Shown here: positions 5,525 through 7,136 of the stretch, piece by piece | Position numbering within the stretch: position 1 is the stretch's first letter | How the letters are laid out: every line of letters begins with the position of its first letter | Source: an uncultured Hungatella sp. | Lineage (GTDB): Bacteria > Bacillota > Clostridia > Lachnospirales > Lachnospiraceae | NCBI GenBank assembly: GCA_910585435.1 | Contig: CAJUEJ010000053.1 | Span: 1-7,136 of the forward strand | Direction: 5' to 3' | DNA length: 7,136 nt | Position numbers and translations under genes: made by a program | Notes under the pieces: model-generated | Databases searched by the model: none | Seen by the model: only the letters and a program-made list of their open reading frames with translations | Told to the model about the DNA's origin: nothing

Positions 5525-6379
5525 ATGGGATATGTATATTTTACGGAGGAACAGAAGGAACGTGCCAATACGGTGGATCTGAAAGATTTCCTGGAGCGTC
5601 AGGGAGAGAGGCTTCTGCGCTCCGGACCGGAGTGGAGGATGTCCAGTGACCACAGCATCACCATCCGGGGAAACCGCTGGTATGACCATGGCTCCGGTGG
5701 AAAGGGCGGGGTAGCCATTGACTTTGTCATCTACTACTACGGGAAATCTTTTCCAGATGCGGTCAGCATGCTCCTAGGAGGGGAACAGGAGGAGACCTAT
5801 CGGCAGAGCAAAAAGCAGGAGGAGGTCCCAAGAGGCCCCTTCACTCTGCCTGCCGTCAATGAAAATATGAGGCGGGTGTTCGCCTATCTGTTAAAGAGCT
5901 GGATGCTGGACTATGAGGTGGTGTCTGCCTTTGCGGAAAAGAAACTGATCTATGAAAGCCTGGAATCATCCAGGGATGGAAGCAGGCAGTACCACAACGC
6001 TATCTTTGTAGGGTATGACCCGGAAGGGAAGGCCAGGCATGCACACAAGAAAGGGATCTACACGGTAGGGAAAAGCAGTGAGGTTTATGTGTTTGAGGCC
6101 CCCATCGACCTGCTCTCCTATATCTCCCTGAATAAGGCCGGGTGGAAAAACCACAGTTATGTCTCCCTGTGCCTGGATCACGATGAAGCGGGGATGGAAG
6201 CGGCGGTACGGATACAGGAAAAACTGACGGAAGCCGGATATCTGGACACGGAACTGTATTTATCCCATTGGAAAGACTGGAATGAGGATCTCAAGGCGGC
6301 ACATGGCATGGTAGCTGTCCCGGCAGAGGAAAAGCCGCCTCCGGAGTTGGTGGAGGAAAAGATGCTGCAGATGGCCTGA
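5525..6379 (+). CDS. DUF3991 and Toprim domain primase-like protein, internally shortened
   Basis: This 284-residue protein starts at an ATG with AGGAGG (5512-5517) seven bases upstream and ends in TGA. Residues about 18-86 resemble the CHC2 zinc-finger domain of DnaG-type primases (WYDHGSGGKGGVAIDFV, then YYGKSFPDAVSMLLG), but the zinc-binding cysteines are absent. A DUF3991-like middle follows (about 100-185, with YHNAIFVGYDPEGKARHAHK). The Toprim part has E191 and D195 in VFEAPID and D218/D220 in LCLDHDEAG. Relatives that I remember are about 325-335 residues. Here a segment of roughly 20 residues seems missing after GIYTVGKS and one of about 23 residues between SYVSLC and LDHDEAG, leaving only 27 residues between the catalytic Glu and the DxD, against 44 in E. 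coli DnaG. The likely role is in primer or strand processing during transfer; catalytic ability is doubtful. It follows the relaxase frame by 17 bases and is probably co-transcribed. Confidence 0.82.
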   Translation: MGYVYFTEEQKERANTVDLKDFLERQGERLLRSGPEWRMSSDHSITIRGNRWYDHGSGGKGGVAIDFVIYYYGKSFPDAVSMLLGGEQEETYRQSKKQEEVPRGPFTLPAVNENMRRVFAYLLKSWMLDYEVVSAFAEKKLIYESLESSRDGSRQYHNAIFVGYDPEGKARHAHKKGIYTVGKSSEVYVFEAPIDLLSYISLNKAGWKNHSYVSLCLDHDEAGMEAAVRIQEKLTEAGYLDTELYLSHWKDWNEDLKAAHGMVAVPAEEKPPPELVEEKMLQMA

Positions 6380-6547
6380 TTGTTTTTCCAGCCAAGCCCT
6401 TGTAGAAAACGGCTGTTTCTCCTAATTCTAAACGGTGATTGGTAGTTGATTGGTCAGTCAGGTGCAGGGGCGTGGTATTTACTCTGAAATGCCGTCCACA
6501 TAACAAAATCGTGCTTGTTGACAGAGTTTGTAGAGAGGAGAGTAAAC
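6380..6547 (+). other. Non-coding gap of 168 bases before the coupling-protein gene
   Basis: No frame here has a plausible start and coding content. It holds an imperfect small hairpin (AGAAAAC/GTTTCT around GGCT, 6404-6420) without a T-tract, a pair of direct repeats (6436-6454), and a TTGACA at 6518-6523 that has no matching -10 box. The coupling-protein ribosome binding site AGAGGAG is at 6534-6540. The gap is long for this otherwise tight operon and may carry a regulatory site. Confidence 0.5.
6436..6454 (+). repeat. Two direct repeats of TGATTGGT, 11 bases apart
   Basis: TGATTGGT occurs at 6436-6443 and again at 6447-6454, a period of 11 bases, so both copies face the same side of the helix. 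This arrangement suits a dimeric DNA-binding protein such as an RHH regulator. It is followed by GTCAGTCAG, itself a small repeat. Function is unknown. Confidence 0.4.
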
Positions 6548-7136
6548 ATGCAGACGACACAGATTATAATTCTGTTGTGTGCAGGACTGGGGATGTTCGC
6601 CCTGTTAGGACTGGTCACGTTCCTGTCCAGCCATTATAACCTGGACGGGATCAAATCCAAAACAGTCGGGGACGGCCAGTATGGGACAGCCCGCTTTGCC
6701 ACGGATAGGGAGGTCAAAAAGACCTATACCCATGTCCCATACGAGCCGAAGCTGTGGAGGCAGGGAAAGAACCTGCCGGAAACCCAGGGCATCGTGGTGG
6801 GAGGAAAGTTCTCCCATGGCAGCGTCACTGCCATGGTCGATTCCGGCGACATCCATCTTCTGATGATCGGTGCTGCCGGTGTGGGGAAAACGGCAAACTT
6901 TCTCTATCCCTGTATCGAATATGCCTGCGCCAGCGGCATGAGTTTTCTCTGTACGGATACCAAAGGGGATCTGTTCCGGAATTATGCAGGGATCGCAGAA
7001 AAATACTATGGCTATAAAATATCCATCCTGGATCTTAGAAACCCCACACGCTCTGACGGGGACAATATCCTGGGGATGGTGAACAAATACATGGATCTGT
7101 GGCTGGAGGATCCGGAGAACCTGGCATACAAGGCCA
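6548..7136 (+). CDS. VirD4/TraG-type coupling protein (conjugative transfer ATPase), 3' end outside the window
   Basis: The first 196 residues are present. The start is the ATG seven bases after AGAGGAG (6534-6540). One hydrophobic helix (residues 6-27, IIILLCAGLGMFALLGLVTF) anchors the protein in the membrane. It is followed by the conserved SHYNLDGIKSKTVGDGQYGT stretch and RFATDREVKKTYTHVP. The Walker A motif GAAGVGKT is at 108-115, and FLCTDTKGDLFRNYAG and LDLRNPTRSDG follow as in VirD4-like proteins of Tn1549-type elements. The protein is a hexameric ATPase that links the relaxase-DNA complex to the type IV secretion channel. Walker B and the C-terminus lie beyond the window. The frame is open to the edge with no stop and shows no damage. 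Confidence 0.92.
   Translation, partial: MQTTQIIILLCAGLGMFALLGLVTFLSSHYNLDGIKSKTVGDGQYGTARFATDREVKKTYTHVPYEPKLWRQGKNLPETQGIVVGGKFSHGSVTAMVDSGDIHLLMIGAAGVGKTANFLYPCIEYACASGMSFLCTDTKGDLFRNYAGIAEKYYGYKISILDLRNPTRSDGDNILGMVNKYMDLWLEDPENLAYKA

Noticed and set aside
6518..6523. TTGACA as the -35 box of a promoter for the coupling-protein gene
   Set aside because: The -10 box would fall at 6541-6546 (AGTAAA, a poor match), and transcription would then start after the ATG at 6548 and miss the ribosome binding site.

Overview
This window looks like part of the transfer (conjugation) module of an integrative conjugative element, of the Tn1549-like type common in gut Clostridia (Lachnospiraceae/Oscillospiraceae). 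The evidence is a run of co-directional (+ strand) genes with strong AGGAGG-type ribosome binding sites. Their products are a ribbon-helix-helix-like accessory protein, a small conserved helical protein, a MobP3-type relaxase carrying Sel1 repeats, a DUF3991/Toprim primase-like protein and a VirD4-type coupling protein. The host assignment is an inference from family resemblance and base composition, not from a marker gene.

Layout: 2-349 is the 3' end of the RHH-like gene. A weak terminator-like hairpin follows at 379-402. A small gene (433-717) encodes a 94-aa helical protein. Between this gene and the relaxase sits a visibly foreign, AT-rich 1.8-kb gene (805-2601) for a 598-aa AIPR-family abortive-infection protein with a PD-(D/E)XK-like N-terminal motif. 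It is bracketed by two terminator-like hairpins (723-774 and 2654-2691), so it looks like an insulated phage-defence cargo gene placed inside the transfer operon. The relaxase (2703-5285) has an N-terminal HUH-type domain and about eleven Sel1-like repeats. An in-frame amber codon (5283-5285) cuts it short, and the expected C-terminal 73 residues continue in the same frame to a TAA at 5505-5507. The DUF3991/Toprim gene (5525-6379) starts 17 bases later; compared with remembered relatives it appears to have lost two short in-frame segments, one of them inside the Toprim core. A 168-base non-coding gap (6380-6547) holds a pair of helically phased direct repeats. The window ends inside the coupling-protein gene (6548 to the edge).

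How the genes work together: the RHH-like protein and relaxase would recognise and nick the origin of transfer, the relaxase-DNA complex would be handed to the VirD4-type ATPase at the membrane channel, and the Toprim/primase-like protein may act in replication of the transferred strand. The AIPR gene is probably unrelated to transfer and protects the host or element against phage. The relaxase stop codon and the shortened Toprim protein together raise the possibility that this copy of the element is decaying or transfer-impaired. The most unusual points are the amber-interrupted relaxase, the defence gene inside the mobilisation operon with an orientation-specific 22-bp RNA hairpin in front of it, and the doubly shortened Toprim protein. 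I found no rRNA, tRNA, CRISPR array, integrase or insertion sequence, and no origin of transfer I could identify.
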